Of a stretch of DNA of 64,000 bases, positions 26,017-33,103 are shown piece by piece (the stretch's first letter is position 1; each line of letters begins with the position of its first letter). Position numbers and translations under genes: made by a program. This DNA is from Streptomyces sp. NBC_01465 (GTDB taxonomy: Bacteria > Actinomycetota > Actinomycetes > Streptomycetales > Streptomycetaceae): positions 8,494,001 through 8,558,000 of the forward strand of contig NZ_CP109467.1 of assembly GCF_036227325.1 (NCBI RefSeq), in the 5' to 3' direction. The notes under the pieces were generated by a model. That model worked only from the letters and a program-made list of their open reading frames with translations, searched no databases and was not told the DNA's origin.

Positions 26017-26826
26017 TCAGTTGACAGTGGGGGTGAAGCCGCCGTCGATCCGGAGGTTGGCGCCGTTGATCGAAGCGCCGAGCGGGCTGGCCACCAGCGC
26101 GACCAGCGCGGCGATCTCGTCGGGCTCGGTCAGCCGGCCCGAGGGGTTGGCGAGCGGACCGTCGATCAACGCGCGGGTGGCCGCGTCGGCGTCGGAGCCC
26201 ATCCCGTGGTGCCGGCCGAAGTCCAGTGCGAACTCCCGGAAGCCGTCCGTCGAAGTGGGGCCGGGGCTGATGGTGTTCGCCGTGACTCCGGTGGCGGCCA
26301 GGTCCTTGGACAGGCTCACGGTGAGGTTGGCCAGCGCGGCCTTGGCCGCACTGTAGGCGGCCTTCATGGGCAGGGGGAACGGGTGCGCGGCGCTGCCGAT
26401 CTGGATGATGCGGCCCCATCGGGCCTCGCGCATCGACGGTGCCAGCGCTCCGATCAGGCGTACGGCCGAGGCGACGTTGGTGTCGTAGAGCCCGAGCCAC
26501 TCGCCGGGTCCGCCTGCGGTCCATCCGCCGTCGTCGCTGCCTGCCGAAGCGGCGTTGTTGACCAGGATGTCGATCCCGCCGAAGGCCGAAGTGGCCTCGG
26601 CCGCGACCCGCTGTACGGCCTCGTCGTCGGTCAAGTCGCCCACCACGGCCACCGCCTTGCCTCCGGCAGCGACGACGGCGTCCACGGTGACCTGTGCCCG
26701 TGCGGCATCACGTCCGTGGACCACGACGGCGACACCCTCCCGGGCCAGACCGAGAGCGATGGCTCGCCCGATACCGCTGGAACTGCCGGTGACGAGGGCT
26801 CGGCGTCCGTGCAACTGAAGCTCCAT
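26017..26826 (-). CDS. Short-chain dehydrogenase/reductase (SDR)
   Basis: A 269-residue classical SDR. The cofactor motif TGSSSGIG is at 13-20, LVNNAAS near 89-95, and the catalytic Ser145, Tyr158 and Lys162 lie in IQIGSAA and YSAAKAAL. His38 and Arg39 after strand 2 hint at NADP(H) preference. It should oxidise or reduce an alcohol/ketone pair. It is divergent from a TetR gene, with three operator copies in the intergenic region, so it is probably induced by its substrate. Confidence 0.9.
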   Translation of the reverse strand: MELQLHGRRALVTGSSSGIGRAIALGLAREGVAVVVHGRDAARAQVTVDAVVAAGGKAVAVVGDLTDDEAVQRVAAEATSAFGGIDILVNNAASAGSDDGGWTAGGPGEWLGLYDTNVASAVRLIGALAPSMREARWGRIIQIGSAAHPFPLPMKAAYSAAKAALANLTVSLSKDLAATGVTANTISPGPTSTDGFREFALDFGRHHGMGSDADAATRALIDGPLANPSGRLTEPDEIAALVALVASPLGASINGANLRIDGGFTPTVN

Positions 26827-26854
26827 GCCGTTCTCCTACGGTGATTGTTCATCG

Positions 26855-26903
26855 GACAGGCTGTCTTTCAAACGACAGATTGTCTTTCGATGGACTGGCT
26901 GTC
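26855..26903. promoter_or_regulatory. Three tandem TetR-type palindromes at 19-nt period
   Basis: GACAG-G-CTGTC (26855-26865), GACAG-A-TTGTC (26874-26884) and GACTG-G-CTGTC (26893-26903) begin exactly 19 nt apart. The first two are followed by TTTC. The first copy is a perfect dyad and the others have one mismatch each. They lie between the divergent SDR and TetR genes and are the probable operator array of that TetR protein. Confidence 0.8.
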
Positions 26904-26925
26904 AAGGGAAAGTTAGGATCGGCCC

Positions 26926-27546
26926 ATGGCCCCGCGTAAGTACGAGCAACGTCTCCGCGCAGACGCCGCAGAGGAGACCCGCCGCCGCATCCTCGATGCG
27001 GTCTACCAGCGTCTGTGCGAGGCGCCCACCGAGCAGGTGAGCATTGAGCGGGTCGCTGCCATGGCCGGAGTGTCGCGCTCGACGGTCTACTTGGTATTCG
27101 GCTCACGCGCCGGGCTGTTCGACGCCCTCGGGGACGATCTGCGGAGCCGCGGCGGATTCGACCGCACTGCCGATGCCGCAGGTCACACGGATGCGCGTGC
27201 AGGGCTCCGCGAGGCGATCCGTACCTCGGTGCCGGTCTTCGCCGAGCACCGCCAGGTGCTGCGAGCGCTCTACTCCATGGCTCAGCTCGACCCCGAGAGT
27301 GTCGGCGGCGCGGTGCGGCGGATGGGCGAGGCTCGCGCTGCCGGGATGGCCTGGCATGCGCAACGACTCGATGAGCAGGCCGCGTTGCGCGCCGACGTCA
27401 CCGCCATCGACGCGGCTCATCTTCTGTGGGCGGTTACGGGCTTCGAGTTCTTCGACCAGCTGTACGCGGGACGGTCTCTGCCGGCTGAAGCAGTCGCCGA
27501 CCTCATGGTCGCCGCAGCAGAACGAGCGGTGTGCGGTCGGGAGTGA
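26926..27546 (+). CDS. TetR-family transcriptional regulator
   Basis: A 206-residue regulator. The helix-turn-helix segment is RRRILDAVYQRLCEA, then VSIERVAAMAGVSRSTVYLVFGSRAGLF (residues about 20-62), and the rest is a helical ligand domain. It is divergent from the SDR gene across three spaced palindromes, so it most likely represses the SDR gene and itself. A hairpin terminator follows the gene. Confidence 0.9.
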   Translation: MAPRKYEQRLRADAAEETRRRILDAVYQRLCEAPTEQVSIERVAAMAGVSRSTVYLVFGSRAGLFDALGDDLRSRGGFDRTADAAGHTDARAGLREAIRTSVPVFAEHRQVLRALYSMAQLDPESVGGAVRRMGEARAAGMAWHAQRLDEQAALRADVTAIDAAHLLWAVTGFEFFDQLYAGRSLPAEAVADLMVAAAERAVCGRE

Positions 27547-27568
27547 ACGCGAGGTCCTGATCGGTCTG

Positions 27569-27598
27569 CTGCGGCGGGCCGCAATCGGCCCGCCGCAG
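27569..27598. terminator. Hairpin terminator between convergent genes
   Basis: CTGCGGCGGGCC (27569-27580) and GGCCCGCCGCAG (27587-27598) form a perfect 12-bp stem with a 6-nt loop between the TetR and GH64 gene ends. Confidence 0.8.
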
Positions 27599-27627
27599 GA
27601 CGCCGGGGTACGGGACCCCGTCCGTGC

Positions 27628-28845
27628 TCAGTTGAACGGGTCGAGAGTGATGTAGGCCTGTTGCGGGTTGCTGTCGTTGACCAGGGATTCGTGGGCGCCG
27701 ACGTCGTCGAAGGCAAAGCCGTAGGCCTTGCCGTCCGCCATCTGGGCGTGGATCTTGCGGGAGTAGTGGTTGGTCACCGTGTCCTGGTAGAAGCCGGCGT
27801 CGGAGGTGTCCGGCTGGTTGGGGTTGGTGAGCAGCGTCGAGCGGTTGTAACCGGCGCACAGGGTGCGGGAGATGGGTCCGCGCACCAGGTCGTTGGGTGC
27901 GTCGAGGAGTTTGTAGCAGCCGAAGATGCTGTCGGAGTCGGGCTTCTGGAAGGAGGTGACGACCGCGCCCGCTGTGTTCGTGAAGTTCATGGAGTTGCCC
28001 GAGACCCGGCCGAAGTACTTGACCGACGGCTGGTCGGCGAACGGCGTCACCGTCAGGGTCTGCGAGGCGTACTTGGTCCAGACCCGGTTGACGTAGTCGC
28101 TCAGCACCGTGGCGGGCAGCGCACCGGCCTCGATGCCGTGCCCGGGCGCGAGAGCGCGCAGGATCGTGCCGTCCGAGCGGGTCCTGATGAGATTCGCCCA
28201 GCCGCCGGGCTGGTTGCGCAGGGCGTTGAAGAAGCCGTTGTAGCCGCCGGGCTTGAGGTGACCGGTGCTCTTCGTCGTCCCGTTGGGGATCTTCACCCCG
28301 ACCGCGTAGGGAGCGGAGAACATGTCGACCTGGGTGCTGTTGATCCACAGTCCGGAATCGTTGAGCGTGTACTCGGTCCAGTTGAAGAGGATGTTCACGT
28401 TCGGGTCGCTCGGGTTCTGTACGGCGGGCTGTACCAGGCCGCCGGTGGTCAGCTTGAAGACGAGTTTCTGCCCGTAGGAGAAGTAGACGCGTCCGGAGAA
28501 CTTCGGCATGCGGATCGTCTTCGTCTGCCCGTTGGCGGGGCCGGTGAACGACGCGTCGGGGGCCGGGGTCGGGGGATTGCCTCCGGCCGGCCAGGGATGG
28601 AAGGTGCCGTTGACGTCTGCCCAGCCCTGGCGGCCGGTGGCGAGCTCGGTGCCGATGACGTAGACGAACACCTGATCGCCGCGGCCCGAGTTGTTGGTGA
28701 GGGTGAGGGGAATGGTCGTGGGAACGGCGGCTTCGGCGGCGGGGACGGACGGCGAAGCGATCAAGAGGGCGGCGGCGACGGCCAGGGCGGCAAGTGCCGC
28801 CGACGGCTTTCTGCGCGAGCGGTATGGGGCGCGGTGAGCAGACAA
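27628..28845 (-). CDS. Secreted GH64-family beta-1,3-glucanase
   Basis: A 405-residue exported protein. TTG at 28845 is preferred because GAGGAGGAAG lies just upstream and the frame then starts with an Arg-rich Sec signal peptide ending AEAA-VPTT. The mature region has features of family 64 laminaripentaose-producing glucanases with thaumatin-like folds: TNNSGRGDQVFVYVIGTE, GRVYFSYGQKLVFKL, and a C-terminal FAFDDVGAHESLV. Such enzymes cut fungal and yeast cell-wall beta-1,3-glucan. A LacI/CebR-like palindrome lies upstream, so control by oligosaccharides is likely. Confidence 0.88.
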   Translation of the reverse strand: MSAHRAPYRSRRKPSAALAALAVAAALLIASPSVPAAEAAVPTTIPLTLTNNSGRGDQVFVYVIGTELATGRQGWADVNGTFHPWPAGGNPPTPAPDASFTGPANGQTKTIRMPKFSGRVYFSYGQKLVFKLTTGGLVQPAVQNPSDPNVNILFNWTEYTLNDSGLWINSTQVDMFSAPYAVGVKIPNGTTKSTGHLKPGGYNGFFNALRNQPGGWANLIRTRSDGTILRALAPGHGIEAGALPATVLSDYVNRVWTKYASQTLTVTPFADQPSVKYFGRVSGNSMNFTNTAGAVVTSFQKPDSDSIFGCYKLLDAPNDLVRGPISRTLCAGYNRSTLLTNPNQPDTSDAGFYQDTVTNHYSRKIHAQMADGKAYGFAFDDVGAHESLVNDSNPQQAYITLDPFN

Positions 28846-28905
28846 GCTCTTCCTCCTCGGTGGAAGTGCTGTGCTGTGCGGGGGGTTTGCGCGTTGCACC
28901 CGTCT

Positions 28906-28919
28906 TGAGAGCGCTCTCA
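28906..28919. promoter_or_regulatory. CebR-like LacI-family operator
   Basis: The 14-nt perfect palindrome TGAGAGCGCTCTCA lies 61 bp upstream of the glucanase start. The known CebR/CelR box of Streptomyces and Thermobifida is TGGGAGCGCTCCCA, which differs only at the symmetric third position. A sugar-responsive LacI-type repressor encoded elsewhere is the likely binder. Confidence 0.7.
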
Positions 28920-29010
28920 GGGTGCCCTGAGGAAATTAGTGAATCTTCAGGGACACGTCAATGCATTGGTCCAGACGTTTACGTCGCCGAGCCGTCGCGT
29001 GAGTGACTGA

Positions 29011-29403
29011 CTACTGCGGCTGTGTCGCGATCATGATCAGGTTGCCGCAGGTGTCATCGAGGATCGCGGTGGTGACAGGGCCCATCTCCATGGGCTCCTG
29101 GGTGAACCGGACGCCGAGGCCGAGCAGTCGCTCGTACTCCGTGTGGACGTTGTCGACGGCGAACTGGGCGAGCGGGATGCCGTCCTTGATGAGCGCGTCG
29201 CGGTAGGCCGCGACGGCCGGGTGGCCGGCCGGCTCCAGGAGGATCTCGGTGCCGTCGGGCTCGTCGGGAGAGACGACAGTCAGCCAGCGGTCCGTCTCGC
29301 CGACGGGGACGTCGTGCTTCTTCACGAAGCCGAGGATCTCGGTGTAGAAGTGCTCGGCCTTGGCCTGGTCGTCGACGAAGACGCTGGTCAGGTGGATCTT
29401 CAT
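29011..29403 (-). CDS. VOC-family (glyoxalase-like) protein
   Basis: A 130-residue VOC protein: MKIHLTSVFVDDQAKAEHFYTEILGF at the start, LLEPAGHP mid-protein and TAILDDTCGNLIMI at the end. The usual final glutamate region reads GNLIMIA, so metal binding may be lost. It may bind or inactivate a small toxic compound. ATG at 29403 has a weak upstream site. The frame stays open far upstream but without family sequence. It lies about 100 bp downstream of the lipid operon on the same strand. Confidence 0.83.
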   Translation of the reverse strand: MKIHLTSVFVDDQAKAEHFYTEILGFVKKHDVPVGETDRWLTVVSPDEPDGTEILLEPAGHPAVAAYRDALIKDGIPLAQFAVDNVHTEYERLLGLGVRFTQEPMEMGPVTTAILDDTCGNLIMIATQPQ

Positions 29404-29504
29404 GGGGTGCTCATTTCGGGTCGGAACGTGTCGGCAACGATCACACGATAGGCAAGTCCTCTCCGGCCCGGACGCAGGTCGGCTGCTGGCAGACGGGTGA
29501 GGCG

Positions 29505-30296
29505 CTACTGTTCCCGGCCGGAGGGGCCCGGTTCGGGGTGGGCGCCGGTGAGTTCGGGCTCCAGCCCCTGCCGCAACCTGGCGCGCCCGCGGCCCGCGTC
29601 GGTGCGCCAGATCTCGAAGGCCCAGGTGGTCAGGGCGACGACGGCGAGGCCCAGGAGCCATCCGCCCACGACATCGCTGAACCAGTGCACGCCGAGCGCG
29701 ATCCGGGTGAACCCGACACCGAGTACGGACACGACCGCGGCGCACCAGCAGAGCGCCCGCAGGCCGCGCGGCACCAGGGGCAGCAGAACCAGCAGCAGGA
29801 CGGCGAACGAGGTGGTCGCGGTCATCGCGTGCCCGGAAGGGAAGGAGAAGCCCGGTGCGTGCGCGACAGGGTCCTCCAGCGACGGTCTGGTCCGCTCGAC
29901 CACCGTCTTGACCAGCAGCCCGACGAGCCCGCCGGTCACGGCCGTCACAGCGGACCAGGCGGCGAGCCGCCAGGCCCGCCGGTACAGCAGCCACACGGTC
30001 AGCAGCGCGACGACCGCTCGCAGGTTGACCGGGTCCCACACCCGGTCGGACAGAAGGCGCAGGGTATCCGTCCACGCCGGGTGTTCGAGGGCGGTCTCGT
30101 TCAACCGCCGTGCCGCGCCCGCGTCGAGTCGGCGCAGCGGCTGCCAGTGACCTTCGACCAGGACGAGCAGCAAGCCGAAAGGAACGGCGGCGACGGCGGC
30201 GACGGCGGCCGAGCCGAGCAGATGGACACCGAATTTACGGTCGGCTTCCCGGCGGCGACGGTCGCGAAGCCGCTGGGCCGTGGCACGGAGCACCAT
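29505..30296 (-). CDS. PAP2-family membrane phosphatase
   Basis: A 263-residue protein with about six membrane helices and all three PAP2 motifs: KTVVERTRP (KX6RP), FPSGHA, and RIALGVHWFSDVVGG (SRX5HX3D type). It would dephosphorylate phosphatidic acid, undecaprenyl pyrophosphate or similar lipids at the outer face of the membrane. Its ATG follows the YihY stop with no gap, so it is the last gene of the three-gene lipid operon. The extreme C-terminus is hydrophilic. Confidence 0.88.
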   Translation of the reverse strand: MVLRATAQRLRDRRRREADRKFGVHLLGSAAVAAVAAVPFGLLLVLVEGHWQPLRRLDAGAARRLNETALEHPAWTDTLRLLSDRVWDPVNLRAVVALLTVWLLYRRAWRLAAWSAVTAVTGGLVGLLVKTVVERTRPSLEDPVAHAPGFSFPSGHAMTATTSFAVLLLVLLPLVPRGLRALCWCAAVVSVLGVGFTRIALGVHWFSDVVGGWLLGLAVVALTTWAFEIWRTDAGRGRARLRQGLEPELTGAHPEPGPSGREQ

Positions 30297-31250
30297 TCAG
30301 ACCCCCGGGTCGTCTGTGATCGGACCGGGACGCAGTGCTCGCGCGGCCTCCAGCTGGGCGGCGAAGGACAGTCCCAGGAAGAGGGCGATCGAGGTGAGGT
30401 AGGCCCAGAGGAGCAGCGACATGAAGGCGCTGAGCGGGCCGTAGACCGTGTCGAAGGAGCCGCTGATGCCCAAGTACAGGCTCAACAGCCAGGTCAGGGC
30501 CGTCCACAGTACGAGGTATACGGCGGCGCCGAAGGCCAGCCAGGTGTAGCCGGGCTGTTGGCGCCTGGGGGAGCGGCGGAAGATCGCGCTGGCCGACATG
30601 AGGGCGAGCAGCAGGCCGAAGGGCCAGCGCAGGATCTCGCACACCGTCCTGGCGTCGCCGTCGAGGTGATACACCGTCACCGCCGCAGCGGCCACGTCGC
30701 CGCCGGCGACCATGACGATGAACCCGAGGCCGAGCGGGATTCCGGCGCTGAGGGACATGACGAGCCCGCGCAGGTACTTCTGGTGGAAGGGGCGGTCCCG
30801 TTCGTTGCCGTAGATCCGGTTGGCGCCGCGTTCGATCTGGCACATCGCGGTGGTGACGTTCACCAGGGAGAAGGCGAGGCCGAACCAGAGGGCGAGCTGG
30901 GCCCCGTCGCCCGCCGTGCGGCGGCTTCGGGCCAGTGCGTCGTCGACGACGTCCGAACTGGGCCCCTGGGCGATCCGGTGGATGGTCAGTTCGGCGAATC
31001 TGCCGATGTTCTCGGAGTGCAGCGCCGTGGAGAGCCCGACGAAGGCGATCGCCAGCGGGATCACCGCCAGCACCGTCTGGAGGGCGAGCGCGCGGGAGTG
31101 GCTGAAGCCGTCGGCGTAGCGGAACCGGATGAACGAGTCGCGGAGCAGTGGCCAGCGGCCGTAGCGGCGCAGCGATGTCAGTGCTTCGTCGGCCGAGAGT
31201 TCGTCGCCGGCCATGCTGTGGGTCTCGGGGACCTTGGTTGCGGTACCCAT
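30297..31250 (-). CDS. YihY/virulence-factor-BrkB-family membrane protein
   Basis: A 317-residue integral membrane protein with about six long hydrophobic segments. It shows YihY/BrkB features: RALALQTVLAVIPLAIAFVGLS, NVTTAMCQIERGANRIYG, and LLLWAYLTSIALFLGLSFAA near the end. The molecular function of the family is unsettled; roles in envelope integrity and lipid or metabolite transport have been suggested. ATG at 31250 overlaps the stop of the kinase fusion, with a GTG at 31253 as an alternative. The tight packing with lipid-phosphate enzymes points to phospholipid handling. Confidence 0.88.
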   Translation of the reverse strand: MGTATKVPETHSMAGDELSADEALTSLRRYGRWPLLRDSFIRFRYADGFSHSRALALQTVLAVIPLAIAFVGLSTALHSENIGRFAELTIHRIAQGPSSDVVDDALARSRRTAGDGAQLALWFGLAFSLVNVTTAMCQIERGANRIYGNERDRPFHQKYLRGLVMSLSAGIPLGLGFIVMVAGGDVAAAAVTVYHLDGDARTVCEILRWPFGLLLALMSASAIFRRSPRRQQPGYTWLAFGAAVYLVLWTALTWLLSLYLGISGSFDTVYGPLSAFMSLLLWAYLTSIALFLGLSFAAQLEAARALRPGPITDDPGV

Positions 31251-33001
31251 CACTTCTCCCGGGCGGGCAGCAGGATGGTGAGGGCGCCGGGCCTGACCTC
31301 GGCGGTCAGACGCCGGCCGTGGGACACGGGATCCCCGTCGAGTTCACGGGACTGCGGTGCGGAGAAGGTGAGTTCGGCCCGCCGGAAGGTGCGGAACTCG
31401 ACGGGAATGCCCTTGGTTCCGCTGCCCCCGGGCGCGTGCGTGTCCACGGTTGTGGGGCGCGTGTTCCGTCCGCGGCGGCGCATCAGGACTCCGAGGGCGC
31501 GCATCCAGCCGCCGGGGCCGCGCGGGTCGAGGATCAGCAGGTCGAGGAGTCCGTCGTCGGGCTCGGCCGCCGGGAGGAGCGTGAGACCGCCTTGTACGGT
31601 ACCGACGTTGGCGACGAGCACCATGCGGGCCGTGCGGCGCAGGACGGCCGCGCCGTCGAGCCGGACCGTCAGCCGCATCCGGGGCGTGCGCAGCGTGGTG
31701 AGGGTGGAGAGCGCGTAGGCGGGCCAGCCGACGGCGGACTTCATGCGGTCGCCGGTGTTCTCCAGCATCGCGGCATCGAGCCCGGCCCCTGACATCACGG
31801 CGAAGTGGGTGGGGGAGAGGCCGTCGCCCTCGATGCGGCCGAGGTCGAGACGGTGCGGGGCGCCGGACAGTGCGGCATGCAGCGCGTCGGCGGGGGTGAG
31901 CGGGAGGCCCAGATTGCGGGCCAGCAGATTGCCGGTGCCGCAGGGCACCACGGCGAGCGGTACGCCACTGCCTGCCAGGGCGTCCGCGGCTGCCCTGACC
32001 GTTCCGTCGCCGCCGCACACCACGACCAGGGACGCACCGTCACGGAGCGCGCCGGCCGTCTGGCCGGTGCCGGGGTCGTCGGCGGTGGTCTCGATGAACA
32101 CCGGTGCACGGTGGCCGTGTTCTTCGAGGATGCCCCGTAGATTCTCGCAGGCCGCTTCGTCGGTCACCGTCGGATTGAAGATCACGGCAGTGCCGCCGGA
32201 CTCGCGCTCCACGGTCCGGGCCGTCGCGTGTTCGGTCCCGGGCCTGGGCGAGGGGACGGCGGCCACGGACCTGTCGGTGAACAGGGCGCGGCCGACGATC
32301 AGCAGGGAAAGGGCGCCGTTGGCCGTGCCGCCGATCACGTCCGTGGGGTGGTGCATACCCCGGTAGAGGCGGGCGGTGCCGACGGCCAGGGGTACGAGGA
32401 ACAGCAGCGCGGCCAGCGGCCACCGCCAGGGCCTGCGGACCCGGGAGAGTACGAGCACGGCGAGCCCGGCGTAGAGAGCGGTGGCAGCGCCGGTGTGGCC
32501 GGAGGTGTAGCTGGACGTGGGCGGGGAGTCGTCGAGGCGGTGCACGTCCGGGCGGGTGCGGTCCACCGACTCCGTGACGATCAGGAACACCAGTGCCTGC
32601 AGGGAGACGGCGACGGCGAGGAAGATCGCCTGGCGCCACATCGGCAGCCGGGGAACGAGCAGCAGGGCCAGGCAGCTCAGCAGCGTGATGGCGACCACCG
32701 TGAGGGTGTTGCCTGCCTCCGAGCCGACGTACGACAAGGCGTTGAGTGGGGCAGTGCGGATCCGTACGAGGCCCTCGTTGACGTTGTCCTCGGCGGTCAG
32801 CGGCCACAGATTGCGTGCGGGGCCGGTGATCAGGAGACCGAATCCCACCACCAGGGCGGCCTGACAGACGGTCAGTGCGCCGATGCGTGCGGCGGTCTTG
32901 CCGGTGCCGGGGGGCAGGACGGACATGTGCCGGGACCGGTTCGGTCCACCGGGTCCGTCTCCCCTCGTTCCTGCGTCCTTCTCCGGAACTGCGGTCGGCA
33001 T
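31250..33001 (-). CDS. PAP2 phosphatase-diacylglycerol kinase fusion protein
   Basis: A 583-residue two-domain protein. Residues about 25-240 are a six-helix PAP2 domain with VTESVDRTRPD, SYTSGHTGA and YRGMHHPTDVIGG. Residues about 265-583 are a diacylglycerol-kinase-like catalytic domain with VVVCGGDGTVRAA and VPCGTGNLLARNLG, plus C-terminal substrate-site strands (VSHGRRLTAEVRPGAL). One domain removes a phosphate from a lipid and the other adds one, so the protein could recycle a lipid carrier or interconvert phosphatidate and diacylglycerol across the membrane. ATG at 33001 follows GTGGGAG. It heads an operon with YihY and a second PAP2 gene. Confidence 0.9.
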   Translation of the reverse strand: MPTAVPEKDAGTRGDGPGGPNRSRHMSVLPPGTGKTAARIGALTVCQAALVVGFGLLITGPARNLWPLTAEDNVNEGLVRIRTAPLNALSYVGSEAGNTLTVVAITLLSCLALLLVPRLPMWRQAIFLAVAVSLQALVFLIVTESVDRTRPDVHRLDDSPPTSSYTSGHTGAATALYAGLAVLVLSRVRRPWRWPLAALLFLVPLAVGTARLYRGMHHPTDVIGGTANGALSLLIVGRALFTDRSVAAVPSPRPGTEHATARTVERESGGTAVIFNPTVTDEAACENLRGILEEHGHRAPVFIETTADDPGTGQTAGALRDGASLVVVCGGDGTVRAAADALAGSGVPLAVVPCGTGNLLARNLGLPLTPADALHAALSGAPHRLDLGRIEGDGLSPTHFAVMSGAGLDAAMLENTGDRMKSAVGWPAYALSTLTTLRTPRMRLTVRLDGAAVLRRTARMVLVANVGTVQGGLTLLPAAEPDDGLLDLLILDPRGPGGWMRALGVLMRRRGRNTRPTTVDTHAPGGSGTKGIPVEFRTFRRAELTFSAPQSRELDGDPVSHGRRLTAEVRPGALTILLPAREK

Positions 33002-33037
33002 CGGGGCTCCCACAGGTCGGTGCCTCGCGGCGGGTTA

Positions 33038-33060
33038 CGGCTGCACGACATGCGCAGCCG
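33038..33060. terminator. Weak hairpin between GH99-like gene and lipid operon
   Basis: CGGCTGC (33038-33044) pairs with GCAGCCG (33054-33060), a 7-bp stem with a 9-nt loop, 44 bp past the stop of the GH99-like gene. It may end that transcript, but the stem is short. Confidence 0.35.
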
Positions 33061-33103
33061 GTCCACCTCCGAGTGCCCCCGAAGGGCCGATGCAGGCGTG
33101 TCC

